64,000 nt of DNA from Promicromonosporaceae bacterium (GCA_009783295.1 WRHK01000002.1:1-64000), one strand, 5' to 3'. Counted from the stretch's first letter, positions 1-9,784 are shown. Notes: generated by a model not told the origin, from the letters alone. Numbers and translations: made by a program.

Positions 1-30
1 CCCGCCCGGCCCGGAAGCCAGGGCCGGGCC

Positions 31-80
31 CCGCGAGAGGGCACGGGTGCTTTCCGGCGGGGCCGGGCTCTAACTCGCGG
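31..80. repeat. edge remnant of the 20-bp CGAGNTAGAGC repeat family
   Basis: One clear inverted unit (GCTCTAACTCGCG, about 67-79) lies directly beyond the TGA of the leftward ABC permease gene. A degenerate direct unit (CCGCGAGAGGGC) lies near 31-42. The placement matches the larger arrays at 12861-13106 and 33001-33130. The left neighbour is outside the window. Confidence 0.6.
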
Positions 81-81
81 G

Positions 82-1734
82 TCAGGCGGGCTGGATGTCG
101 CGGGACCTGAAGCGCAGCAGGCCTACCGCCGTGAACGCGACGCCCACGATCGTCATGATGACCACCGGCGTCCACGACATCGGCTCGGCCGGGAGCCGCG
201 GCGTCGCCGACCACGGGAGGATGTTCAGCAGCCAGTCGGGCAGCCGCAGCGCGTCGCCCACGATCATCACCATGTAGATCGCGACGACGACGCCCCACGC
301 GAGCGGGATGGCCAGGCGCGGCACCCACCCGAACAGCAGCACCGCCACGCCGACCAGCACCATGATCGCCGGCCAGTACACGAGCGCCGCGCCGACGAAC
401 CGGCCCGTCGCGCCGGGGTCGTTCATGACCGACGCGTACGTGGCCCCGAACAGGAACCCGCCGACGGCGAGCAGTACCGCCGAACCCACCGCGGGCAGCA
501 GCAGCCGCTGCAGCGACCACGTGAGCCGCGACGTCGCCCCGGCGAGCTGGGGCTCGATGATGCCGCTCGCCTCGTCGGAGCGCAGCGACGTGGCAGACAG
601 CACCGCGAAGATCGCGACGACGAGGGCGATCATCCCCATGAGGAACGACCCGAACGCCTCGGCGCTGGTGCCGCCGATGACGTTGCCCATGGCGGTGCCG
701 TCGGCGTCCTTGAGCAGCGGGACCATCGCGTTGATGATCGACGCGAACAGCAGGGCGCACAGCACGACGCCGATCGCGAACCCGGTGATCACCCACCTCT
801 GCAGGCGCAGCGTGAGGCCCAGCGGCGACGCGTAGCGCACCGGCGCGGACGCGGGCCCCGGGCGGTCGGGCAGCAGCCCGGCCCCGTGGTCGCGGTGCGC
901 CTCGAGCTGCCACGCGGCGGCGAGCAGCACGGCCGTGACGGCCACCAGGAGCAGCAGCGGCCACCAGCGGTCGGCGCCCCACGGCTGCATCTGCTGCCCC
1001 CAGCCGATGGGGGAGGCCCAGGTGAGGGTGCCGTTGCCCAGGTCGCCCACCATGCGCAGCACGTAGAACGCGATGATGATGACGGACCCGAGGGCGTTGG
1101 CCCCGCGGCTGGTCGAGGTGATCTGCCCGGCAAGCGCCCCGACGCCGAGGCCGAAGAGCCCGACGCCGGCGATCGACGCGCCGAACACGAGCGACCCCGT
1201 GACGCCGGCGCCAGAGGGGTCGAGACCCATGCCGATGCTCACGAGCGCCGCCCCCACGCCGCCGACCACGCACAGCCCGGCGACCCACAGCCATGCGGAC
1301 ACGGAGTGGGCGTGCAGGCCGAGCACGCGCGAGCGCAGCAGCTCGGTGCGGCCCAGCTCCTCGTCGGCGCGCCCGTTGCGGGTCACGAGGAACACGGCAC
1401 CGATGGCGAGCGCGATGACGACGAACATCCAGATCTTGGTCCAGACGGCGCCGCCCATGGTGGCCGGGTTCGCCGCGAGGCCCGTGAGCGCCTTGATGCC
1501 CGGGGTGTTGCTGATGTTGGCGAAGTCGTCGAGCGACGACTGCGTCGTGAAGATCGTCTGGTAGTACGAGATGACGTACCCGACCATGCCGATCACGAAC
1601 ACGGCCCAGACGACCAGGCGGACGCGGTTGCGCCGCCAGAACAGCCGGTTCATGTCGCCGAGCCCGGCGAGGCCGTCCTTGGCGGGGCGCCTCGCGAGCC
1701 GGGTGCCGGCGGGTGCCGCGACGGTGGCAGTCAT
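82..1734 (-). CDS. ABC-2 type exporter permease, polyketide-antibiotic exporter type
   Basis: 550-residue integral membrane protein and the membrane half of a drug or metabolite exporter. Many hydrophobic segments are visible from about residue 35 to the C-terminus, in two halves of roughly six helices with a hydrophilic linker near residue 270. That is the double-length layout of TnrB3-like 'exporter of polyketide antibiotics' permeases. The ATG at 1734 was chosen because it gives a 4-bp ATGA overlap with the ATPase stop, so the two are translationally coupled. The substrate cannot be read from the sequence. The upstream ATPase and TetR gene complete a self-regulated exporter operon. Confidence 0.85.
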   Translation of the reverse strand: MTATVAAPAGTRLARRPAKDGLAGLGDMNRLFWRRNRVRLVVWAVFVIGMVGYVISYYQTIFTTQSSLDDFANISNTPGIKALTGLAANPATMGGAVWTKIWMFVVIALAIGAVFLVTRNGRADEELGRTELLRSRVLGLHAHSVSAWLWVAGLCVVGGVGAALVSIGMGLDPSGAGVTGSLVFGASIAGVGLFGLGVGALAGQITSTSRGANALGSVIIIAFYVLRMVGDLGNGTLTWASPIGWGQQMQPWGADRWWPLLLLVAVTAVLLAAAWQLEAHRDHGAGLLPDRPGPASAPVRYASPLGLTLRLQRWVITGFAIGVVLCALLFASIINAMVPLLKDADGTAMGNVIGGTSAEAFGSFLMGMIALVVAIFAVLSATSLRSDEASGIIEPQLAGATSRLTWSLQRLLLPAVGSAVLLAVGGFLFGATYASVMNDPGATGRFVGAALVYWPAIMVLVGVAVLLFGWVPRLAIPLAWGVVVAIYMVMIVGDALRLPDWLLNILPWSATPRLPAEPMSWTPVVIMTIVGVAFTAVGLLRFRSRDIQPA

Positions 1735-2660
1735 CGCCGTGCCTCCGCGCGCGCGCCCGTGGCGGCCAGCTCGTCGCCGTAGTGCTGCAGGAACAGCTCC
1801 TCGAGCGACGGCGGGTTGGCGACCAGGGAGTGGGGGTGCAGCTTGGCGACCTCGGCGAGCACGGCGGGCAGCTCGCTCTCGTCGACGGCGAAGCTCACGT
1901 GCGGGCCGTCGACGGCGAGGTCGTGTACGCCCGGCATGGTGGCGAGCCCGTCGGGGCCGCCGTCGAGCGTGACGGTGACGGACGTGCGCGTGAGGTGGCG
2001 CAGGTCGGCGAGCGACCCCTGCTCCACGGTGACGCCGTCGCGGATGATCGTGACGCGGTCGGCCAGCTTCTCCACCTCGGCGAAGATGTGGCTCGAGAGC
2101 AGCACGGAGCGGCCCTCCGCCTTGACCTCGCCGATGGTCTGCGTGAACGCGGCCTCCATGATCGGGTCGAGGCCCGACGTCGGCTCGTCGAGCAGCAGCA
2201 GCTCGGCGCGCGACGCGAGGGCGGCGACGAGCGCGACCTTCTGCCGGTTGCCCTTGGAGTAGGTGCGCGCCTTCTTGGTGGGGTCGAGCTCGAACCGCTC
2301 GAGCATCTGCGCCTTGCGCGCGGGCTCCAGCGGCCCGGACAGGCGGGCGAGGATGTCGATCGCCTCGCCGCCCGTGAGGTTGGGCCACAGGGTGACGTCG
2401 CCGGGCACGTAGGCGAGGCGGCGGTGCAGCGCGACGGCGTCGGCCCACGGGTCGCCGCCCAGCAGGGTGGCGCGGCCGCCGTCGGCGCGCAGCAGGCCCA
2501 GCAGGATGCGGATGGTCGTGGACTTGCCGGCCCCGTTCGGACCGAGGAACCCTGTCACCTGCCCCTGAGGGACCACGAGGTCCAGGCCGCGCAGGGCGTG
2601 GACGCTGCCGAAGCTCTTGGTGAGGCCCTCGACCTGGAGGGCCGGCTCGTTGCCAGTCAT
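1731..2660 (-). CDS. ABC transporter ATP-binding protein (exporter)
   Basis: 309-residue nucleotide-binding subunit partnering the downstream permease. The Walker A motif GPNGAGKST is at about residues 40-48, a signature-like [10 protein letters not shown] precedes the Walker [14 protein letters not shown], and the H-loop is in SSHIFAEVE. The last 90 residues form the extra C-terminal domain common in antibiotic-exporter ATPases. The start overlaps the TetR stop by one base (TGATG) and the stop overlaps the permease start by four, so the three genes form one operon. Confidence 0.9.
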   Translation of the reverse strand: MTGNEPALQVEGLTKSFGSVHALRGLDLVVPQGQVTGFLGPNGAGKSTTIRILLGLLRADGGRATLLGGDPWADAVALHRRLAYVPGDVTLWPNLTGGEAIDILARLSGPLEPARKAQMLERFELDPTKKARTYSKGNRQKVALVAALASRAELLLLDEPTSGLDPIMEAAFTQTIGEVKAEGRSVLLSSHIFAEVEKLADRVTIIRDGVTVEQGSLADLRHLTRTSVTVTLDGGPDGLATMPGVHDLAVDGPHVSFAVDESELPAVLAEVAKLHPHSLVANPPSLEELFLQHYGDELAATGARAEARR

Positions 2661-3322
2661 CAGTCTTCCGTCTCTTGAGTGGGGGTGGTGGATCGCAGTG
2701 AGAGGTACGTGTCGAGCAGGTCGGAGGTGGTGAACAGGCCCTCCGTGTACAGCTCGAGCAGGGGCAGCAAGGTCTCGTGCGCGGGCGACATGATCCGCGC
2801 GACGAAGGCCTCAGGGCTGGCCCCCGGGTCGGACATGAACTCGACGAGCATCCCGCCCATGCCCTGGGTGACGAAGGTGCGCAGGCGCGCCTCCTCGTCG
2901 CGCGACGGGTGGACGATGCCGGCCTCGACGCTGTGCTTCATGACGGTGCGCAGCTCGTCGACCATCTGGTCGAGGAACCGCCGCCCTGCCTCGCCCCCGG
3001 CCCCGAGGGCCCGGATCATGTAGACGACCAGCACGGGCGCGGCGCCCGGGTCGGGGAACAGGCCGCGCAGGTAGTCCGACGGCGCGTCGACGGCGTCGTC
3101 CTTGAGCGTCCGGTACCGGCCGAGCACCTCGACGTCGCACTCGGCGCGCAGGGCGTCCTTGGAGCCGAAGTGGTGCGTGATGAGGCCGGGGGAGACGCCT
3201 GCGGCCGTGGCGATGGCGCGCACGGAGGCGCCGAACCCTTCGCGTGCGAAGCAGTCGATCGCGGCGTCGCGGATGCGCTCGCGCGCGCCGGCGTCGGCCT
3301 CGACGGTCTTCGGATCGCTCAT
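2660..3322 (-). CDS. TetR/AcrR family transcriptional regulator
   Basis: 220-residue one-component repressor. The N-terminal helix-turn-helix is typical: [15 protein letters not shown] leads into [20 protein letters not shown] near residues 40-60. The ligand-binding C-terminal helices are unassigned. It is the first gene of the exporter operon and lies 7 bp from a perfect 20-bp palindrome, so it most likely represses itself and the ABC exporter and is released by the exported compound (inference). Confidence 0.9.
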   Translation of the reverse strand: MSDPKTVEADAGARERIRDAAIDCFAREGFGASVRAIATAAGVSPGLITHHFGSKDALRAECDVEVLGRYRTLKDDAVDAPSDYLRGLFPDPGAAPVLVVYMIRALGAGGEAGRRFLDQMVDELRTVMKHSVEAGIVHPSRDEEARLRTFVTQGMGGMLVEFMSDPGASPEAFVARIMSPAHETLLPLLELYTEGLFTTSDLLDTYLSLRSTTPTQETED

Positions 3323-3329
3323 ATGAGCA

Positions 3330-3349
3330 GGCTATACACGTGTATAGCC
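3330..3349. promoter_or_regulatory. TetR operator, perfect 20-bp palindrome
   Basis: GGCTATACACGTGTATAGCC is perfectly self-complementary and ends 7 bp before the TetR start codon. Its TATACA-like halves could double as a -10 element, so repressor binding would block the promoter of the TetR-ABC operon. The symmetry is directly visible; the assignment to this TetR is inference from position. Confidence 0.75.
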
Positions 3350-3397
3350 CGGAGGGAAGCGTGTCGCCCGATGTCTGACGGAACGTTGACGGCGGGA

Positions 3398-4792
3398 CTA
3401 GATGGCGAGCTGCGTCGTCGGGATCGCGGGGTCGCCGGCCGAGAGGCGGCGGGCGCCGCGCGGCAGCTCTGCGCGCGAGGAGTGGTGCGTGCGCGCCGCC
3501 GTCTCGACGCCGTAGGCGCCCACCCAGCGGGAGTCGACCGCGCCGCCCACGACGAGCGGCACCAGCAGCGGCCGCAGGTCGTCCTCGGCGGGCTGCCAGC
3601 CCGCGACGGCGCCGTCGGGGCCCGTGACGAGCACCTCCTCGACGGCGCGGCCGTCGTCGCCGAGCCGGCGAGCGGCGCTCTTGCGGCCGCCCTGGCTGGG
3701 CTTGCCCGGCGACGCCTTGGCCACCGGCTGGAGCACACCCGTCGCGTCCGCGCGGGCGACCAGCTTGTAGACCATGCCGCACGTCGGCGCGCCCGAGCCC
3801 GTGACCAGCGACGTGCCCACCCCGTAGGAGTCCACGGGGGAGGCCGCGAGGGAGGCGATGGCGTACTCGTCGAGGTCACTGGTGACGGTGATCTTGGTGC
3901 CGGTCGCGCCGAGGGCGTCGAGCTGATGACGCACCTCGACGGCGAGCACGCCCAGGTCGCCGGAGTCGAGGCGGACGGCGCCCAGCCCGGTGCCGCCGGC
4001 CTCGATCGCGTTGATGACGCCCTGGCGCACGTCGTAGGTGTCGACCAGCAGGGTGGTGCCCGTGCCGAGGGTGGCGACCTGGGACGCGAAGGCCGACTTC
4101 TCGTCGTCATGCAGCAGCGTGTACGCGTGGGCCGCGGTGCCGATGGTCTGGAGGCCGTAGCGGAAACCCGCCTCGAGGTTCGACGTGCCGGCGAACCCGC
4201 CGATGACGGCGGCCCGCGCCGCGGCGACGGCGGCCTGCTCGTGGGCGCGCCGGGCGCCCATCTCGAGGCACGGCCGGTCGACGGCGGCGCTCGTCATGCG
4301 CGACGCGGCCGACGCGACCGCCGAGTCGTAGTTGAGGATCGACAGGATGAGGGTCTCGAGGATCACCGCCTCGGCGAAGGTGCCCTCCACCTGGAGGATC
4401 GGGGAGCCGGGGAAGAACGTCTCGCCCTCGGCATAGCCCAGCACGCTGCCGCAGAACCGGTAGCTGCTCAGGTAGTCGGCGGTCGGGCTGTCGACGGCGC
4501 CCGTGGCGAGCAGGTACTCGAGCTCGGCGTCGTCGAAACGGAACTGCGGGAGCGCTTCCAGGACACGGCCGGTGCCCGCGAGCACGCCGTACCGGCGCCC
4601 CGCGGGGAGGCGGCGCGTGAACACCTCGAACACGCAGTGGCGGTGCGCCGTGCCGTCCGCGAGGGCGGCCTGGAGCATCGTCAGCTCGTACTTGTCCGTC
4701 AGCAGCGCCGTCGACGGGCGGGCGGTGGGAGGCAGCGCGGCCGGCAGCACGCCGTTGGTCGGGGCGACGCTGCCCCGGTCGAGCTCGGTCAT
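3398..4792 (-). CDS. pncB: nicotinate phosphoribosyltransferase
   Basis: 464-residue cytosolic enzyme converting nicotinate, PRPP and ATP to nicotinate mononucleotide in the Preiss-Handler NAD salvage pathway. Family motifs are present: TDKYELTM at residues 32-39, GTSNLEAG near 200 and RLDSGDL near 272. The length is typical of bacterial enzymes. GGAAGG sits four bases before the ATG and supports this start. In M. tuberculosis pncB1 is next to clpS; here a two-gene cellobiose phosphorylase operon lies between them. Confidence 0.95.
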   Translation of the reverse strand: MTELDRGSVAPTNGVLPAALPPTARPSTALLTDKYELTMLQAALADGTAHRHCVFEVFTRRLPAGRRYGVLAGTGRVLEALPQFRFDDAELEYLLATGAVDSPTADYLSSYRFCGSVLGYAEGETFFPGSPILQVEGTFAEAVILETLILSILNYDSAVASAASRMTSAAVDRPCLEMGARRAHEQAAVAAARAAVIGGFAGTSNLEAGFRYGLQTIGTAAHAYTLLHDDEKSAFASQVATLGTGTTLLVDTYDVRQGVINAIEAGGTGLGAVRLDSGDLGVLAVEVRHQLDALGATGTKITVTSDLDEYAIASLAASPVDSYGVGTSLVTGSGAPTCGMVYKLVARADATGVLQPVAKASPGKPSQGGRKSAARRLGDDGRAVEEVLVTGPDGAVAGWQPAEDDLRPLLVPLVVGGAVDSRWVGAYGVETAARTHHSSRAELPRGARRLSAGDPAIPTTQLAI

Positions 4793-4930
4793 CGGGCCTT
4801 CCCCAGGTCCTCGAAGGGCTGTTCGGACCCAGGGTAGGGCGCGCAGGCGTTCCGGGCGGCGTGAGGCAGGGAGAGTTCGGTGAGCGAGATGTGCTGTGCC
4901 CGCGAACGTCGCTGGTCGGGGGCGTGGCGG

Positions 4931-5002
4931 GATCTGGTCGGCGATCGCGGATCGGGTCGGCGGTTCCGCACCGCCGATCCGATCCCGGACCGCCGACCTG
5001 AC
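4931..5002. repeat. 19-bp-period repeat array, two direct plus two inverted units
   Basis: GGTCGGCG cores occur at 4936 and 4955, and inverted CGCCGA cores at 4972 and 4991, each pair exactly 19 bp apart. The array begins about 7 bp beyond the cellobiose phosphorylase stop and could fold into a long GC-rich hairpin. The same layout follows the thioredoxin gene at 17639-17710. It may act as a transcription terminator or insulator before pncB. The rest of the 217-bp gap (4793-4930) shows only the pncB ribosome-binding site. Confidence 0.75.
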
Positions 5003-5009
5003 CGCGCCG

Positions 5010-7463
5010 TCAGCCCAGCGTCACCACCACCCGCACCGTCGTGCCCGGCGCCGCCGCCGGCACCGTGGTCGCGCCTTCCGGCAGCTCGACTCCGTCCACC
5101 GTCATCGACGCGACGCCGTGCTGCACGTGGTCCGGGTTGCGCACCTCGATCTCGTACACCGCCCCCCGCCATTCCCGCCTGACGGAGAAGCCGTCCCAGG
5201 CGGCGGGGATCGACGGGTCGACCACCAACCCGTCGAGCCCCGGCCGCACGCCCAGGAGGTACTTGGTCGCCGCCGTGTACATCCACCCGGCGGACCCGGT
5301 GAGCCACGGGTTCTGGGCGAGCCCGAACCGTTCGTGGTCGCGCCCGTAGACGAACTGGACGTAGGCGTAGGGCTCGGCCTCGCGCACCTCGATCGCGTCG
5401 TTCTGACGGGACGGGAGGATCGCGTCGTAGAACGCCATGGCCTGGTCGCCGCGTCCCAGCAGCGCCTCGGCGATGATCGGCCAGGCGTTGGGGTGGCTGA
5501 AGATCGCGGCGTTCTCCTTGATGCCCGGGTACACGCGGGTGAGGAACCCGACGGTGTCGTCCACCTTCGTGAACGCCGGCCAGTTGAGATGGTTGCCGTA
5601 CGGCGACGCCAGGAGCTCGTGGATCGCGTCCATCGACTGGATGCCGCGCTCGCGCGTGGTGATCCCGCCGATCACGGGCCACGCCTGGTGCTCGAGGAAG
5701 ATCTTGCCCTCGGCGTTGTCCGCGGAGCCGATGAGCACGCCGTCGCGCGTGATGCCCCGGCGCCACCAGCGGCCGTCCCAGAGCTCGCGGTCGGCGACGT
5801 CGGCCAGGCGGGACAGCTCGGCCTCGTACCTCTCGACGGACGCCCCCCGGCCCAGCGGCACGGCGAGCTCCAGGTAGGCGCGGATGGCCCACGCGTGCAG
5901 GAACGTGACGAGCGCGGTCTCGCCGCCGCCCAGGTTGATGCCGTCGTTCCAGTCGGCCCGCAGGCCCAGCGCGACGCCGTTGGCCCCCACCTGCCGGGAC
6001 GTGAAGTCGAGCGCCCGCTCCAGGTGCTCCCACACGGTCCCGGAGGAGCCCTCGGCGAACGTGAACGACTCGGCGAGGAAGCCGGTGTCGCCCGTCTCCT
6101 TGACGTACTCGCAGATGGTGGGCACCAGCCACAGGTGGTCGTCGGAGCAGGTGTCCTCGAGCCCGTGGATGAGGTTCGCCCGGTCGCCGCGAGGCACGAT
6201 CGTGGGTGACGGGATGTCGGGCAGCACCGGGGCGTCGGGGTCGAAGTCGGCCGGGTCGAACAGGTGCAGGCCGTACCCGGCCTCGGTCTGGGCGCGCAGC
6301 AGCTCGACGATGCGCTGCTTCGACTTCACCGGGTTGGAGTGGATCACGCTCATGCAGTCCTGCGCGGTGTCGCGGTAGCCGAGCCCGGTGCGGCCGCCCA
6401 CCTCGACGAACGACGCGAACCGCGACCACACGACGCACGTCTCGGCCTGCAGCAGCGTCCAGGTGTTCAGCATCGAGTTCATGCCCGCGTGCGGGGTGCG
6501 CACCTCGAGGCGGGCCTGCTTGGCCCGCCAGTGGTCCACGAGGGCGGCGTACTCGGCGTCGACGACGGCCGGGTCGGCGTACTTGGCCCGCATGGCCAGC
6601 CCGGCGGCGTCGCGCGACCCGTACCCGAGCACGTACGCGAGCCGCACGGTCTGGCCGGGCTCGAGCACCACCCGGTGGGCGAGCGCCCCGCAGTGGTTCT
6701 GCGTCGTGCCCTGCGAGCCCGAGCCCTGCCCCACCGACACCGCGAGCGGGTTGCGCTCGTCGCGCCACGACCCCACGAACGCGTCGCGCAGCGCGTCGAA
6801 CGAGTCGGCGACCTCGCCGGACGGCCCGGCCGACGCGAAGTAGTGGAAGGTCCACGGCTCGTAGTACGCGTCCACCTCGACGACGCCGTCGGCGTAGGTG
6901 GCGCCCTGCGAGTACAGCGACATCTGCAGGTTCTGGTTGTCGACCGTGATGGTGTGGAAGGAGAACTCCACGTACCCGGTCACGGTGAGGGTCCGCGGCC
7001 GGTCGGTCGTGTTCGTGAGGCGCACGTCCCACACCTCGGCGTCGTCGTCGAGCGGGACGAACACCGTCTGGGTGGCGTCGATGCCCCGGTACTGCGACTC
7101 GAAGCGCGTGTAGCCCGTCCCGTGGGCGCTGGTCCAGCGGCCGGCGGACCCGTCGAGCGGGACGGCGGCGTCGGGCCCCACGAACGGCTTGCCGACGGGC
7201 TGCCACGAGACCGACCAGAAGTCGGCGGCGTCGTCGTCGCGCACGTAGACGTACTTGCCGGGGCGGTCGAGCGGGACGCCGTTCTGGCGGAACCGCGTGA
7301 TGCGGCCCGTCTGCGCGCTCTTGTAGTACGAGTACCCGCCGCCGTGGTGGGCGATGACCGTGCAGAAGTCCTTGCCGCCCAGGTAGTTGGTCCACGACAC
7401 GGGGACGTCGGGGCGCTCCACGACGTACTCGCACGCCGAGTCGTCGAAACGTCCGTACCTCAT
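5010..7463 (-). CDS. cellobiose phosphorylase (GH94)
   Basis: 817-residue cytosolic enzyme that phosphorolyses cellobiose to glucose 1-phosphate and glucose, saving one ATP per disaccharide. Length and motifs fit GH94 cellobiose phosphorylases: an N-terminal beta-sandwich region (YLGGKDFCTVIAHHGGGYS near residue 30), TGLGYRDTAQD in the (alpha/alpha)6 barrel, SDDHLWL near 441, and ADWND at 503-507, which carries the catalytic Asp region of the family. The start overlaps the preceding gene's stop by ATGA. That gene encodes the phosphoglucomutase needed to use glucose 1-phosphate. Related GH94 specificities (cellodextrin, laminaribiose) cannot be fully excluded. Confidence 0.88.
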   Translation of the reverse strand: MRYGRFDDSACEYVVERPDVPVSWTNYLGGKDFCTVIAHHGGGYSYYKSAQTGRITRFRQNGVPLDRPGKYVYVRDDDAADFWSVSWQPVGKPFVGPDAAVPLDGSAGRWTSAHGTGYTRFESQYRGIDATQTVFVPLDDDAEVWDVRLTNTTDRPRTLTVTGYVEFSFHTITVDNQNLQMSLYSQGATYADGVVEVDAYYEPWTFHYFASAGPSGEVADSFDALRDAFVGSWRDERNPLAVSVGQGSGSQGTTQNHCGALAHRVVLEPGQTVRLAYVLGYGSRDAAGLAMRAKYADPAVVDAEYAALVDHWRAKQARLEVRTPHAGMNSMLNTWTLLQAETCVVWSRFASFVEVGGRTGLGYRDTAQDCMSVIHSNPVKSKQRIVELLRAQTEAGYGLHLFDPADFDPDAPVLPDIPSPTIVPRGDRANLIHGLEDTCSDDHLWLVPTICEYVKETGDTGFLAESFTFAEGSSGTVWEHLERALDFTSRQVGANGVALGLRADWNDGINLGGGETALVTFLHAWAIRAYLELAVPLGRGASVERYEAELSRLADVADRELWDGRWWRRGITRDGVLIGSADNAEGKIFLEHQAWPVIGGITTRERGIQSMDAIHELLASPYGNHLNWPAFTKVDDTVGFLTRVYPGIKENAAIFSHPNAWPIIAEALLGRGDQAMAFYDAILPSRQNDAIEVREAEPYAYVQFVYGRDHERFGLAQNPWLTGSAGWMYTAATKYLLGVRPGLDGLVVDPSIPAAWDGFSVRREWRGAVYEIEVRNPDHVQHGVASMTVDGVELPEGATTVPAAAPGTTVRVVVTLG

Positions 7464-9679
7464 GCGGTCACGAATCCCTTCAGCCAGTCGAGCAGCTCGG
7501 TCGCCTGCTCGGGGGAGGCGGCCTCGGCCACCATGCGCAGCAGCGGCTCGGTCCCGGAGAAGCGCAGCAGCGCCCAGCCCCCGTCGTCGAGCACGATCTT
7601 GGTGCCGTCCAGGTGCGACACGTGGGCCACGGGGTGCGGGCCGACGTGCGTCAGCGGCTGTGCGGCCAGGCGGCGCGGCACCTCCACGCGCATCTCGGGC
7701 GTGGCGGGCACGTCGGCCTCGGCCATGTACAGGCGGCCGGTCACGGCCCAGATGTCCTCGCGCAGCTCCGAGATCGTCTTGCCCGTGCGGGCCAGCATCT
7801 CGGCCACGAGCGCGCACGCGAAGATGCCGTCCTTGCCGAGGATCCAGCCGCGCACCGTCAGGCCGCCCGACGACTCGCCGCCCATGACGGCGCCGATCTC
7901 GTCCATGCCGGCCGTCACGTGCTTGAAGCCCACGCGCACCTCGCGCGACTCCTCGCCGAACGACGCCGCCAGGCGGTCCAGCAGGTGCGTCGTGGCGAGG
8001 TTGCGCACCACGCCGCCGCGCTCGCCGCGCACCTCGTGCAGGTACCAGTACAGGAGCAGCAGCAGGTCGTTGGCGTCGACGTACTCGCCCTTCTCGTCGA
8101 CGATGCCGATGCGGTCGGAGTCGCCGTCGGTGGCCATGCCCAGGCTGTAGCGGCCCTCGCCGGCCTTGATGAGCCCGATCAGCGTGGACAGGCGCTGCAG
8201 GTCGGGGGCGGGAGCGATGCCGCCGAACAGCGGGTTGTGCTGGGCGTGGATGAACTCGGCACGCACGCGCATGTCCGTGAGGATCGTGCCGAGCGTGGAC
8301 TGCGACGTGCCGTACATCGCGTCGACGATCACGCGCAGCCCGGAGCCGCGCACGGCCTCGACGTCGACGATCTTCTCGATCGCGTCGATGTACGGCTCGT
8401 CGAGGTCGGCGTCGACGACGACGCCCGCCTCGCGCGCCCGCGCCAGGTCGAGCGTGACGACGTCGGACACGCTCAGCGCGTTGGCCTCGTCCTGGTAGCG
8501 GTCGGTCTCGTCGTCGAGGGGCAGCGAGCCGTCGCCGCGGAACACCTTCATGCCGTTCCACTGGGGCGGGTTGTGGCTCGAGGTGATGATCACGCCGTAC
8601 GAGGCGCCCAGGTGTGGGGCGGCGAACGTGACCAGCGGGGTGGGCACGTCGTCGCGCAGCAGCGTGACGGGGATGTTGTTGCCCGCGAACACCTCGGCGG
8701 CGGCCTCGGCCGACTCGCGCGACAGGAACCGGCGGTCGCCGCCCACCACCACGCCCTGGCGCTCCAGGCCACGGCGGGTCACCTCGTTGGCGATCGCCTG
8801 CGAGAGCCGGCGCACGTTCGCGAGCGTGTACCCCTCGCCGATGAGCGCGCGCCACCCGCCGGTGCCGAACACGATCTTGGTGTCGGTGTTCTTGACAGGC
8901 CGGAACAGGCGGGCCAGCACGATGTCGGCGGCCTGCGCGAGCTGCTCCGGGGTGTTGATGCCGCGCACCTCGGACGTGTCGTAGATCTGGTAGGAGTGGA
9001 TGGTGCGGCCCTGGCCGATGATGCGGCGCGCCAGCTCGGTGAGGCGGTGCTCGCCGTCGTCGGCCATCGCCTCGAGCTCCTTGAACAGCAGGTCCGGGGC
9101 GGCGACGTACGCGCCCACGTTGAGCTCGCGGCGCCCGGCGGCGGGGGCGCGCCCCACCTGCTCGAGCCGGTCGCGGATCGCGATGACGGGGGAGCGGCCC
9201 GACGACGTCGCCTCGCGCACCACCTCGCCGTACCCGTCGTAGCCCTGGGTGCCGTCGTCGACCACGGCCGTGAGGATCGCGAGGTCGGCGGACTTGAGCG
9301 TGAACCGGGTCAGCAGGCCCAGCAGGGAGTCGGGGCGCAGCAGCGGGGTGTCGGCGTAGGCGACCAGCACGCGGTCCACCGCGGCGTCGGCCCCCAGCGC
9401 GGCGACGGCGTCGCGCGCGGCGAGCACGGCGTCGCCCGTGCCGCGCGGCTCGGCCTGCTCCACGTAGGTGAAGGCGTCGCCCAGCGCCTCCCGTACGGCA
9501 GTGTCGCCGGGGGCGACCACGACGACGACGCGGTCGGGGTCGACCACCCGCGCCACGGTGCGGACGGCGGCCGCGACCACCGTGGTGTCCCCGAGGGGAT
9601 GCGTGAGGAGGGCTCGCGACAGGTCGTCGTGGCCGGCCGCGAGGACGACCGCGGCGGAACGGGCAGGGGCGGACACCAT
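7460..9679 (-). CDS. nucleotidyltransferase-like domain fused to phosphoglucomutase/phosphomannomutase
   Basis: 739-residue two-domain protein. Residues 1 to about 250 resemble GlmU/GalU-type sugar nucleotidyltransferases (VVLAAG start, EPRGTGDAVLAA, YADTPLL), but the usual GxGxRM loop after LAAG is replaced by HDDLSRALL. Residues from about 262 form a phosphohexomutase: GTGGWRALIG, the phosphoserine loop TSSHNPPQWNGMKV near 365, the Mg loop ATDGDSDRIG near 516 and a C-terminal RFSGTEPLLR. The mutase would turn glucose 1-phosphate from the coupled cellobiose phosphorylase into glucose 6-phosphate. The N-terminal domain may be regulatory or may have lost catalysis. GGGAG lies 7 nt before the ATG. 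Confidence 0.85.
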   Translation of the reverse strand: MVSAPARSAAVVLAAGHDDLSRALLTHPLGDTTVVAAAVRTVARVVDPDRVVVVVAPGDTAVREALGDAFTYVEQAEPRGTGDAVLAARDAVAALGADAAVDRVLVAYADTPLLRPDSLLGLLTRFTLKSADLAILTAVVDDGTQGYDGYGEVVREATSSGRSPVIAIRDRLEQVGRAPAAGRRELNVGAYVAAPDLLFKELEAMADDGEHRLTELARRIIGQGRTIHSYQIYDTSEVRGINTPEQLAQAADIVLARLFRPVKNTDTKIVFGTGGWRALIGEGYTLANVRRLSQAIANEVTRRGLERQGVVVGGDRRFLSRESAEAAAEVFAGNNIPVTLLRDDVPTPLVTFAAPHLGASYGVIITSSHNPPQWNGMKVFRGDGSLPLDDETDRYQDEANALSVSDVVTLDLARAREAGVVVDADLDEPYIDAIEKIVDVEAVRGSGLRVIVDAMYGTSQSTLGTILTDMRVRAEFIHAQHNPLFGGIAPAPDLQRLSTLIGLIKAGEGRYSLGMATDGDSDRIGIVDEKGEYVDANDLLLLLYWYLHEVRGERGGVVRNLATTHLLDRLAASFGEESREVRVGFKHVTAGMDEIGAVMGGESSGGLTVRGWILGKDGIFACALVAEMLARTGKTISELREDIWAVTGRLYMAEADVPATPEMRVEVPRRLAAQPLTHVGPHPVAHVSHLDGTKIVLDDGGWALLRFSGTEPLLRMVAEAASPEQATELLDWLKGFVTA

Positions 9680-9778
9680 GACGGAACTCCCAGGTCTCGG
9701 TGGCGCGTCGGCGCGCCGGGGATAGATTACGACAGATCCCTAGCAAATACAGCCACGACGCCGGGCGACCGTCTTCCG

Positions 9779-9784
9779 TAGGCT
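9779..9784 (+). promoter_or_regulatory. -10 box TAGGCT of a leaderless clpS promoter
   Basis: TAGGCT ends 7 bp before the GTG of clpS and no Shine-Dalgarno sequence is present. The spacing places transcription start at or next to the start codon, as in leaderless actinobacterial mRNAs. Confidence 0.6.

Noticed and set aside
1-40. GGCCCGG-rich hairpin at the left edge as a terminator
   Set aside because: Cut by the window boundary and dominated by GC bias; only the repeat unit near 67-79 is secure.
4547-4560. CGGGAGCGCTTCCA, close to the CebR/CelR cellobiose-operon box (TGGGAGCGCTCCCA), next to a cellobiose phosphorylase
   Set aside because: It lies inside the pncB coding region downstream of its start and not upstream of the phosphorylase operon; conserved protein sequence explains it.
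9705-9745. GGGAT...ATCCC near the start of the mutase-phosphorylase operon as an operator
   Set aside because: Only 5-bp arms with a 12-bp gap, below what chance predicts meaningfully; a TAATCT -10 may be there but no clear -35.
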